From assembly GCF_000010285.1 (NCBI RefSeq), contig NC_010617.1:1054001-1118000 (forward strand): DNA of 64,000 bases, read 5' to 3'. The notes beneath the pieces were generated by a model. It was not told the origin of the DNA. It did no database searches and worked only from the letters and a program-made list of their open reading frames with translations. Both the position numbers and the translations under genes were made by a program. This DNA is from Kocuria rhizophila DC2201. Lineage in GTDB: Bacteria > Actinomycetota > Actinomycetes > Actinomycetales > Micrococcaceae. Positions 21,035-28,081 of the stretch are shown piece after piece; position 1 is the stretch's first letter; every line of letters starts with the position of its first letter.

Positions 21035-21730
21035 TCAGAAGAGCCGGGACTGGGTGTCCACGTTGCCGCGCATCTCGTCGTAGTCCAGGCTGAGGCACTC
21101 GATCCCGCGGTCCCGGGCGAGGGTGCGGGCCTGGGGCTTGATCTGTTGGGCGGCAAAGACTCCGCGCACCGGACGCAGCAGCGGGTCCCGGTTGAGCAGC
21201 TCCAGGTAGCGGGTCAGCTGCTCCACCCCGTCGATGTCACCGCGGCGCTTGAGCTCCACGGCCACGGTGGCGCCGTTGGCGTCACGCGCGAGGATGTCCA
21301 CCGGTCCGATGGTGGTGGGGTACTCACGGCGCACCAGGGAGAAGCCCTCCCCGAGCAGCGTGATCTGCTCCGCGAGCAGCCGTTGCAGATCGGCTTCCAC
21401 GCCGTCCTTGATGAGCCCGGGGTCCGCGCCGAGCTCGTGCTCGAGCCGACTGTGCACGGTCATGATGTGGATCACCAGCCGGTCGTCGGACTTGCCGGCC
21501 TGGACCTCCCACACCTCCTTGACACCGTCAGCGAGCAGCTCCTCGGAGGGCTCGCGCACGCGCAGGGTGGCGGGCGGGCTCATCCAGTTCAGCGGCTTGT
21601 AGGAGCCGCCGTCCGAATGGATCAGCACCGAGCCGTCCGCCTTGAGCATGATGAGGCGCCGTGCCAGGGGCAGGTGGGCATTGAGCCGCCCCTCGTAGCG
21701 AACGGAGCAGTCGGCAATCACTAAACGCAC
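21035..21730 (-). CDS. nucS: Mismatch-specific endonuclease NucS (EndoMS)
   Basis: 231 residues. NucS cuts both strands at mismatches and carries out mismatch repair in actinobacteria that lack MutS/MutL. The N-terminal DNA-binding domain starts [16 protein letters not shown]. The C-terminal nuclease domain has GPVDILARD and [20 protein letters not shown] (PD-(D/E)xK type). The extreme C-terminus ends QSRLF, the clamp-interacting tail position. GTG start at 21730 lies 6 bases after a TAGGCT -10 element, indicating a leaderless mRNA. Positional equivalent of Rv1321. Confidence 0.95.
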   Translation of the reverse strand: MRLVIADCSVRYEGRLNAHLPLARRLIMLKADGSVLIHSDGGSYKPLNWMSPPATLRVREPSEELLADGVKEVWEVQAGKSDDRLVIHIMTVHSRLEHELGADPGLIKDGVEADLQRLLAEQITLLGEGFSLVRREYPTTIGPVDILARDANGATVAVELKRRGDIDGVEQLTRYLELLNRDPLLRPVRGVFAAQQIKPQARTLARDRGIECLSLDYDEMRGNVDTQSRLF

Positions 21731-21736
21731 CCGGAC

Positions 21737-21742
21737 AGCCTA
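21737..21742 (-). promoter_or_regulatory. -10 element of leaderless nucS (TAGGCT)
   Basis: On the minus strand TAGGCT is followed by 6 bases and the GTG start, so transcription would begin at or next to the start codon. This supports the chosen start. Confidence 0.6.
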
Positions 21743-21757
21743 TCCGCACGGCACGCC

Positions 21758-21937
21758 GGCGCACCCACCAGGTCGTGTTGCCGGACGGGAGGGACCCCAT
21801 CACCCGCTACCGCGGTGTGCGCCGGCGTGCCCACCGGGACGGTACGTGGCGCACCCACCGCGGCGTGCTGCCGAACGGGAGGCACCCCATCACCCGCCAC
21901 CGCGGTGTACACCGGTGTGCACACCCGTACGGCGGGC
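21758..21937. repeat. Two diverged 90-bp tandem repeats
   Basis: Units 21758-21847 and 21848-21937 align without gaps. They share GGGAGG-ACCCCATCACCCGC-ACCGCGGTGT blocks and are roughly 80% alike by eye. The 329-base spacer 21731-22059 holds no other gene. An open frame on the minus strand repeats every 30 codons through it, but it has no recognisable start context, and I treat it as chance. Confidence 0.7.
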
Positions 21938-22033
21938 ACCGGCTCACCCCGCCCGCGTGAGACGCGCGCCCGTGCAGCACTCACGGTCTCGCCCGCTCGC
22001 GGGACAGGTGCGGCTGCGGGGCGCGGGACCGGG

Positions 22034-22050
22034 CGCGGCGGCGTCGTCGT
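22034..22050. repeat. Copy of the CCGCGGCGGCGTCGTC-type intergenic sequence
   Basis: CGCGGCGGCGTCGTCGT directly after the stop of the AI-2E family gene. The same sequence recurs at 27908-27923, 47053-47106, 54767-54782 and 61381-61428, in two cases as both arms of a perfect hairpin. Confidence 0.5.
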
Positions 22051-22059
22051 GGGCCGGCG

Positions 22060-23241
22060 TCAGCGGGCGTCCTGGCGGGGGACGAAGACCTCCCGGACCA
22101 GGAGCAGCCCCGCGGCGGCGGTGGGGATGGCGATCAGCGCACCCAGGACGCCCCAGAGCGCGCCGCCGGCCGCCACGGCCACGATGGCCACGGCGCCGGG
22201 CACGGCCACGGCCCTGGACATGATCCGCGGGGAGATCACGTAGGCCTCCACCTGCAGGTAGGCGAAGTAGCCCAGGGCGTAGGGCACCACCGTGTTCCAC
22301 CCGCCGAGGGTGGCCACGAGGCTCACGAAGACCCCCGCGATCACCCCGCCCACCAGCGGGATGAACGCGAGCAGGGCCACGAAGAGCACCAGGAGGGAGG
22401 CGTAGGGGACTCCGGTGATGCTCATGAGGATGAAGGCCACCGTGGCGTTGAGCAGCGCCACGCAGGCTTGGCCCATCACGTAGTTGCCCACGCCGTTGAT
22501 CATCCTGTCCCCGAGGTGGGTGACCCGGGCGCGCTTGCTGGCCGGGGCCAGGCGGTAGCACCACGCCTTGATGGTGGGCCACGAGAAGAGGAAGTACAGC
22601 GTCAGGGCCATCACGATCAGCGTCCCCGTGACGCCGTTGAGCACCACCCCGCCCACGTTCACCACGGAGCCGAACATCCCGCCCAGGAAGTTCTCGTCGG
22701 AGGCGAGCCTCTCCTGCAGGCCGCTGGCGCCCTTCTGCACCGAGGCGGCGATGTCGAAGCGGTCGTTGAGCGCGTGGTAGAGGTCGGAGTGCATGAAACT
22801 GTCCACGAACTCGGGGACCCGGGCCGCGAACTGCTGGGCCTGCTCCACCATCCGCGGCACCACCACCAGGATGAAGGTGGTCAGGGCCAGGGCCAGGGCG
22901 AGGATCACCGCGGCCGCGGCCAGGGCACGGGGCATGCCCTTGGACTCGAGCCAGCGCACGAGGGGATCGAGGCCCAGCGAGATGAACGCCGCGGTCACGA
23001 TCCACCCCACGAGCCCGCCCACGTTGGTCAGCACGTAGTAGCCGAGCAGTGCGAAACCCACGCCCACGGTCAGGAGGAACCCGGTCTGCACCGGGTGGGC
23101 CTTCGCGGGGACCGGGTGGTCCCACGGGGCGCGCGGCTGCCCGGTCCCGTCCTCACGCGGTTCGGGTGGAACCTCGAACTTGCGGCGGGAGGGGCGGAAG
23201 CGCGCGGGCTGCTTGTGCTGGGAACCGGGGCTGGTGCTCAC
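22060..23241 (-). CDS. AI-2E family (PerM/YdiK-like) membrane protein
   Basis: 393 residues. After a charged N-terminus of about 55 residues come seven to eight hydrophobic segments: a pair near the N-terminus, a long soluble stretch (about 130-200), then the conserved block ALTLYFLFSWPTI and FVALLAFIPLVGGVIAGV. This is the AI-2E transporter family (UPF0118); substrates of most members are unknown. GTG 23241 is chosen over an in-frame ATG at 23295 because TACGCT lies 6 bases before the GTG, fitting the leaderless pattern of this window. Confidence 0.85.
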   Translation of the reverse strand: MSTSPGSQHKQPARFRPSRRKFEVPPEPREDGTGQPRAPWDHPVPAKAHPVQTGFLLTVGVGFALLGYYVLTNVGGLVGWIVTAAFISLGLDPLVRWLESKGMPRALAAAAVILALALALTTFILVVVPRMVEQAQQFAARVPEFVDSFMHSDLYHALNDRFDIAASVQKGASGLQERLASDENFLGGMFGSVVNVGGVVLNGVTGTLIVMALTLYFLFSWPTIKAWCYRLAPASKRARVTHLGDRMINGVGNYVMGQACVALLNATVAFILMSITGVPYASLLVLFVALLAFIPLVGGVIAGVFVSLVATLGGWNTVVPYALGYFAYLQVEAYVISPRIMSRAVAVPGAVAIVAVAAGGALWGVLGALIAIPTAAAGLLLVREVFVPRQDAR

Positions 23242-23247
23242 GCCGGA

Positions 23248-23253
23248 AGCGTA
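23248..23253 (-). promoter_or_regulatory. -10 element of the leaderless AI-2E family gene (TACGCT)
   Basis: Minus strand: TACGCT, 6 bases, then GTG 23241. A second palindromic hexamer region (CCATAATGG, 23292-23300) lies upstream and could serve the divergent thioredoxin-fold gene. Confidence 0.5.
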
Positions 23254-23388
23254 CAACGCCTGCCGGGTGGAGGATCCCCACGGCGTGGTGCCCATAATGG
23301 CAGCAGCACGAATGCCCGGGCGTCAGCGCCCGGCAGCCAGCCCACGACGCCCCACACCGGTGCCCGGGTGGGGCCACAGGAGGTACAC

Positions 23389-24402
23389 ATGAGCGAGTTC
23401 CCCCGTTCCCCGCAGCCCCGCCCGACGTCCGCCGGTCCCGGTGCGGGCTCCCCGACCGGGGCTCCCGGCTCGGGCCGGACGGACGCCGAGCCGAGCGTTC
23501 CCGCGTCCGTGCGCGGTGCCGTGGACCTGGGCGCCGCGACCGCCCCGGCCGGGGGCACCGGGGGCGACGCCGCGGCGTCGGGCTCCGGGGCGGGTGCCGG
23601 CAGCTACCGCGTGGCGCTGAGCACCGCCACCTTCCAGCAGTACGCCGAGGCGTCCGCGTCCTACCCCGTGGTGGTGGTGCTGCACGCGCCGCAGAGCCCC
23701 GAGTCCGAGCAGTTCGCGGACACCGTGGCCGCGGTGGTGGACGAGTTCGCGGGCAAGCTGCTGCTGGGCACGGTGGACGTCTCCGCCGAACCCCAGATCG
23801 CGCAGGCCTTCCAGGCCCAGACCGTGCCCACCATGGTCGCCCTGCTGGGTGGGCGCGTGGTGCCGCTGGTCAACTCCACGGTGCCCGAGCAGCAGGTGCG
23901 GGAGCTGCTCACGGAGCTCGTGGCGCTCGCGCAGCAGAACGGGGTGACCGGCACCGCGGAACCCACCTCCCAGGCCGAGCCGGCGCCCCTGCCGCCGCTG
24001 CACCAGGAGGCGCTGGAGAAGCTCGAGGCCGGTGACCTGGACGGCGCGGAGGCCAGCTACAACCGGGCCCTGGCCGAGAACCCGGGGGACCACGACGCCA
24101 AGCTCGCCCTCGCCCAGGTGCATCTGCTGCAGCGCGTCAGCGCCATGGACGCCACTGCGGTGCGCGAGGCCGCGGCGTCGAACCCCTCCGATGTCGCGGC
24201 CGCGCTCGACGTCGCGGACCTGGACCTCTCGGGCGGTCACGTGGAGGACGCCTTCCGGCGGCTGCTCACCGTGGTGCGCACCACGGCCGGGGAGGACAAG
24301 GACGCCGCCCGGGCCCGCCTGGTGGACCTCTTCGACGTGGTGGGCGCCGACGATCCCCGCGTGGTCGCGGCGCGCTCGCAGCTCATGCGCGCGCTGTTCT
24401 GA
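23389..24402 (+). CDS. Thioredoxin-fold/TPR protein (YbbN/CnoX-like co-chaperone)
   Basis: 337 residues. A low-complexity Gly/Ala/Pro/Ser N-terminus (1-75) is followed by a thioredoxin fold (about 80-185) and TPR-like helices (about 205-337, starting HQEALEKLEAGDLDGAEASYNRAL). The active-site position reads LHAPQSPESEQF, with no CxxC, so it cannot act as a normal disulfide reductase. This matches the YbbN/CnoX class of holdases and the position of Rv1324. AGGAGG lies 7 bases before the ATG. Confidence 0.88.
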   Translation: MSEFPRSPQPRPTSAGPGAGSPTGAPGSGRTDAEPSVPASVRGAVDLGAATAPAGGTGGDAAASGSGAGAGSYRVALSTATFQQYAEASASYPVVVVLHAPQSPESEQFADTVAAVVDEFAGKLLLGTVDVSAEPQIAQAFQAQTVPTMVALLGGRVVPLVNSTVPEQQVRELLTELVALAQQNGVTGTAEPTSQAEPAPLPPLHQEALEKLEAGDLDGAEASYNRALAENPGDHDAKLALAQVHLLQRVSAMDATAVREAAASNPSDVAAALDVADLDLSGGHVEDAFRRLLTVVRTTAGEDKDAARARLVDLFDVVGADDPRVVAARSQLMRALF

Positions 24403-24475
24403 TCCGGGCCGCGTCCCGGCCGGCGGCTCGGCCCCGAGCGTGGCGCAACATGGCGCGGCGCCCGTGCGCGCCGGT

Positions 24476-24481
24476 TAGCGT
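24476..24481 (+). promoter_or_regulatory. -10 element of the leaderless ABC transporter operon (TAGCGT)
   Basis: TAGCGT, 6 bases, then ATG 24488; no ribosome-binding site precedes the ATG. Confidence 0.55.
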
Positions 24482-24487
24482 GGGGCC

Positions 24488-25465
24488 ATGAGCATCCCAC
24501 CGAACGGACCCACGACGCCGCGCCGCGAGCCCGCTGCGGACGCCGCGCCCCCGGCCGAGACCCAGGCCCCACGAGACGGCACGGCGCCCGCGCCGTGGTC
24601 ACCTCAGGACCACGACGCCGCGGGGTCGGACACCACACCGCGCCCGGCTGCCGGGGTCCCCGGGAGCGGGGCAGCGGCCACGGGTGCCGCGGCACTCGTG
24701 CTGCGGGAGCTCACCAAGATCTACGGGCACGGAGCCCGGCCCGCGGCGGACCGCGTGGACCTCACCGTGCCGCGCGGCTCGTTCTACGGCCTGGTGGGGC
24801 GCAACGGTGCGGGCAAGACCACCACGCTGTCCATGGCCACCGGCCTGCTGCGCCCCACCTCCGGGCAGGTGCTCGTGGGAGGCGGCAGCCGGGACGAGCT
24901 CGCGGACGTGTGGCGTGACCCCGTCACGGCCAAGCGCCGCATGGGCGTGCTCCCGGACGGGGCCCACCTCTTCGACCGGCTCACGGGCCGCCAGCTCGTG
25001 GCCTACTCGGGTCTGCTGCGCGGCATGGACCGCCAGCTCGTCAAGGAACGCACCGAGGACCTGATCACCGCGATGGACCTGCAGGACGCCGCTGGGCGCC
25101 AGGTGCAGGACTACTCCGCCGGCATGACCAAGAAGATCGCCCTGGCTGCGGCCATGATCCACGCGCCCAGCCTGCTGGTGCTGGACGAGCCGTTCGAGTC
25201 CGTGGACCCGGTCTCCGCCGCCAACATCCGCTCCCTGCTGCACCAGTACACGCAGTCCGGCGGCACCGTGGTGGTCTCCAGCCACGTGATGGACCTGGTG
25301 CAGCGCATGTGCGACCACGTGGCCGTGATGGACCAAGGGCGTGTGCTCGCCCAGGGGACCATGGAGCAGGTCTGCGACGGCATGTCCCTGGAGGACCGTT
25401 TCGTGTCCTTCGTGGGCGGCCGCACCGAGGCGGGGGAGGGGCTGCAGTGGCTTCGACCGGAGTGA
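24488..25465 (+). CDS. ABC transporter ATP-binding protein
   Basis: 325 residues. About 75 disordered N-terminal residues, then the ATPase: Walker A GRNGAGKTTTLS, signature YSAGMTKK (a variant of LSGGQ common in exporter ATPases), Walker B LLVLDEPFESVD and the switch His in VVVSSHVMDLV. The resemblance is to the CcmA/DrrA type that pairs with a separate permease. The next gene overlaps it by 19 bases and is the permease. Substrate unknown. Confidence 0.92.
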   Translation: MSIPPNGPTTPRREPAADAAPPAETQAPRDGTAPAPWSPQDHDAAGSDTTPRPAAGVPGSGAAATGAAALVLRELTKIYGHGARPAADRVDLTVPRGSFYGLVGRNGAGKTTTLSMATGLLRPTSGQVLVGGGSRDELADVWRDPVTAKRRMGVLPDGAHLFDRLTGRQLVAYSGLLRGMDRQLVKERTEDLITAMDLQDAAGRQVQDYSAGMTKKIALAAAMIHAPSLLVLDEPFESVDPVSAANIRSLLHQYTQSGGTVVVSSHVMDLVQRMCDHVAVMDQGRVLAQGTMEQVCDGMSLEDRFVSFVGGRTEAGEGLQWLRPE

Positions 25466-27291
25466 ACCAGACCCCCGGCGGTGCGCTGCCGGAGCCGTCG
25501 GCGCACGGCCGTGACGGCACGGCTGCCGTGCCGGGCGGCATCGACCCCGGGACCCGCGCTCCCGCGGCGGCCCACGGCACGGCCGTGCCCGGTGGGGCGG
25601 CCGACCGGCCCTTCGCGCCCGAGCGGCAGGAACCCGTGCCCGACGCCGCCGTCCCCGCCTCCGTGCGCCCCGCGCCGTCCGGGCAGGAGCACGTGAGCCA
25701 CCGCTTGCGCGTGCTCGAGGAGGCGCGGCGGCTCGCGGGGCTGAAGTGGCACATCCTCGTCAACACGCTGACCCGCAGCACGTGGATCCTGGTGGGCACC
25801 GTCCTGGGAGGGCTCTACGCCCTGTCCATCCTGGCCATGCTGCTGGGTGGGATGTTCTTCCTGGGGTCCGAGCCACTGGAGGTGGTGACCGCGGCGTCCG
25901 TCCTGGGTGGCACCACCGTGCTGCTGGGCTGGTGGGTGGTGCCCGTGCTCACCTCCAAGGCTGATGCCACGCTGGACCCCGCCCGGCTGGGCCTGTTCCC
26001 GCTGAGCACCCCGGGGGTGCTGGCCGGTCAGGTGGTCGGCGCGGTCATCGGGATTCCCGGGATCCTCACGGTCATCGCGCTGGTCGGGTGGCTGTTCTGC
26101 TGGCGTTCCTCCCTGCCCGCCGTGGTCGCCGCCGCGCTGTGCGCGGCCCTGGCGGCGCTGCTGGCGTTCACGGGGGCGCGCTGCGCCGCCGCGCTGGCGG
26201 CTCGGCTGGCCAAGGGACGGCGTTCCACCGAGATCGTCTCGGTGCTCAGCCTGCTCCTCGTCGTGCTGCTGGCCCCGATCATCACGTCGGTGGCCACCGG
26301 CGTGGAGCGCGTGTGGGACAGGCTGCCCGGCTGGGCCGCGGTGCTGTCCTGGACGCCGCTCGGCGCGGTCTGGGCCGTCCCGGGTGACGTTGCCCAGGGG
26401 CACTGGGGCGCCGCCCTGCTCCGCCTCCTCATCGTGCTGGCCACCCTCGTGGCGCTCGCGGTCGCGGCGCGGTTCGCGCTGGACCGGGCACTGGGCGACG
26501 CCGCCGGGGGTGCCGCGCGCGCCACGGGCAGGTCCGTGGTGGGCATGGGTCTGCTCGACCGCTTCCCGTCCGCTCCGTGGGGCGCGGTCGCGGCGCGGTG
26601 TCTGACCTACTGGCTCAGGGACCCCCGGTACTCGGCGTCCCTGCTCATGGTTCCGGCCATGGGCGCGGCGCTCTGGTTCATGAGCGGTGAGGGGGGAACC
26701 GCCATGTGGCTGCTGCCCCCTCTGGTCGCCCTGCTGATGTCCTACTCGATCTCGGCGGACATCTCCTACGACAACACCGCGTTCAGCCTGCACCTGCTGG
26801 CCCCGGTGCCCGGGTGGGCCGACCGCCTGGGACGCGTGGTGGCCATGCTGATCGTGACCACGCCACTGCTGCTGATCGTCACCGGGCTGTGGCTGGCCCG
26901 GGTGCAGCGCTGGGACGCGTTGCCGGCGATGCTCGGTGTCTGCCTCGCGCTGCTGCTGTGCGGGGCGGGGCTGGTCTCGGTGGTCTCCGCGCGCTACACG
27001 TACCCCACGCCGCCGCCGGGGGCCTCGCCGCTGAAGACTCCGCAGGGCTTCACGCTGCTGAACCTCGTGGTGCAGTTCGTCACCATGGGGCTCATCATGG
27101 TGCTCGCGCTGCCCTCGATCGTCGCGCTGTTCGTGTTCCTCGGCTCGGGTGCCGCGCTGTGGGGCTGGATCGCCGTGGCGGTGGCCCTCGCGGAGGGCGC
27201 GGCGCTGCTGTGGATCGGTGTGCGCCTGGGCGGGAAGTGGCTGGATGCCCGCGGGCCGGAGATGCTGCAGGAGGTCGCGGGCTACCGCTGA
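25447..27291 (+). CDS. ABC transporter permease
   Basis: 614 residues. About 95 polar N-terminal residues, then roughly 12 hydrophobic segments in two halves (about 110-320 and 380-600). GTG 25447 is chosen because GGGGAGGGG lies 6 bases upstream; GTG 25462 is an alternative. It overlaps the ATPase gene, so the two form one transporter. The shape fits two-component exporters of actinobacteria; nothing indicates the cargo. Confidence 0.85.
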   Translation: MASTGVNQTPGGALPEPSAHGRDGTAAVPGGIDPGTRAPAAAHGTAVPGGAADRPFAPERQEPVPDAAVPASVRPAPSGQEHVSHRLRVLEEARRLAGLKWHILVNTLTRSTWILVGTVLGGLYALSILAMLLGGMFFLGSEPLEVVTAASVLGGTTVLLGWWVVPVLTSKADATLDPARLGLFPLSTPGVLAGQVVGAVIGIPGILTVIALVGWLFCWRSSLPAVVAAALCAALAALLAFTGARCAAALAARLAKGRRSTEIVSVLSLLLVVLLAPIITSVATGVERVWDRLPGWAAVLSWTPLGAVWAVPGDVAQGHWGAALLRLLIVLATLVALAVAARFALDRALGDAAGGAARATGRSVVGMGLLDRFPSAPWGAVAARCLTYWLRDPRYSASLLMVPAMGAALWFMSGEGGTAMWLLPPLVALLMSYSISADISYDNTAFSLHLLAPVPGWADRLGRVVAMLIVTTPLLLIVTGLWLARVQRWDALPAMLGVCLALLLCGAGLVSVVSARYTYPTPPPGASPLKTPQGFTLLNLVVQFVTMGLIMVLALPSIVALFVFLGSGAALWGWIAVAVALAEGAALLWIGVRLGGKWLDARGPEMLQEVAGYR

Positions 27292-27319
27292 GCCGGGATC
27301 GGGGAAGGGGCTCACGGGG

Positions 27320-27325
27320 TACAGT
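27320..27325 (+). promoter_or_regulatory. -10 element of the leaderless DUF3039 gene (TACAGT)
   Basis: TACAGT, 7 bases, then ATG 27333. The GTG codons at 27324 and 27327 fall inside or too close to the hexamer, which supports the ATG. Confidence 0.55.
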
Positions 27326-27332
27326 GGTGGAC

Positions 27333-27668
27333 ATGGACACCACCGAAGCCCAGCACGTCGGGGGCCCCTTCTCGCGGTCCTCCCGGGTGCTGAACAGCAC
27401 CGAGTCAGGCACGGAGACCGTGGGGGGAACCGCCACGATCGAGCGGGAGGAGACCCGCCAGTTCGCGGAACCCGGTGACCACGAGCGGTTCGCCCACTAC
27501 GTCCGCAAGGAGAAGATCATGGAGTCGGCGCTGTCCGGCGAACCCGTGATCGCCCTGTGCGGCAAGGTGTGGACCCCCGGTCGCGATCCCCAGCGCTTCC
27601 CGGTGTGCCCGGAGTGCAAGGAGATCTACCAGGGTCTGCGCCCCGGCAAGGACCAGCCCGAGAACTGA
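27333..27668 (+). CDS. DUF3039 family protein
   Basis: 111 residues. The conserved core is GGTATIEREET, then EPGDHERFAHYVRKEKIMESAL, GEPVIALCGKVWTPGRDPQRFPVCPECKEIY. The Cys of ALCGKVW, the CPEC pair and the nearby His could hold a zinc ion (inference from spacing). Function is unknown; the family is restricted to actinobacteria, to my knowledge, and often lies beside the helicase gene found downstream here. Confidence 0.85.
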   Translation: MDTTEAQHVGGPFSRSSRVLNSTESGTETVGGTATIEREETRQFAEPGDHERFAHYVRKEKIMESALSGEPVIALCGKVWTPGRDPQRFPVCPECKEIYQGLRPGKDQPEN

Positions 27669-28081
27669 CAGCACCACCGCAGCACCCCCGTCCCGCCCCG
27701 CGGGACACCGGCGGCGCCCGCGCAGCGGGCGCCGTTGCCGTGCCGGGCGACGGCGCTGCGGACTGCACCGCGCGACGGCACGGGCCCGTTCTTCGACGCC
27801 GGTGATCGGCACCTCGCGCCTGACCCGGCCGCGGTGCGCGTGCCGGCACGGGAAGTCGACACCGGCTTCGGACGTCGGCACCACTCGAGCGATCCCCGGG
27901 AACTGCGCCGCGGCGGCGTCGTCGGGCGAGGGGTGCCGAGGACGGGCGACAGGACCGGGGAAGTGCGGAACGGGCGCGGGGCAACCCCTGCCCGCGGACC
28001 CGACCGGGCGGCGTCGTCCGCAAGAACTCTGGAGAAACGGTGGAAACGCGCGCCACAGCGCGCGGAGAGGACGAGCACCAC
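27669..28081. other. Spacer of 413 bases between the DUF3039 and helicase genes
   Basis: Contains a terminator hairpin (27712-27734) and a copy of the CCGCGGCGGCGTCGTC sequence (27908-27923). No ORF here has a family resemblance or a ribosome-binding site. No clear promoter for the helicase was found. Confidence 0.5.
27712..27734 (+). terminator. Hairpin after the DUF3039 gene
   Basis: CGGCGCCCGC (27712-27721) and GCGGGCGCCG (27725-27734) form a perfect 10-bp stem with a 3-base loop, 43 bases after the stop. Confidence 0.65.

Noticed and set aside
21035-21730. Restriction or defence nuclease
   Set aside because: Size, domain order, C-terminal tail and gene position all match NucS mismatch repair.
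21721-21984. An 87-residue frame with a 30-residue internal repeat in the nucS spacer
   Set aside because: The repeat follows directly from the 90-base DNA duplication; no ribosome-binding site or promoter pattern fits its start, and it overlaps the nucS promoter. Kept only as a repeat with a note.
23242-23295. Longer start for the AI-2E family gene at ATG 23295
   Set aside because: No ribosome-binding site, and a TACGCT hexamer lies inside the extra segment 6 bases before GTG 23241.
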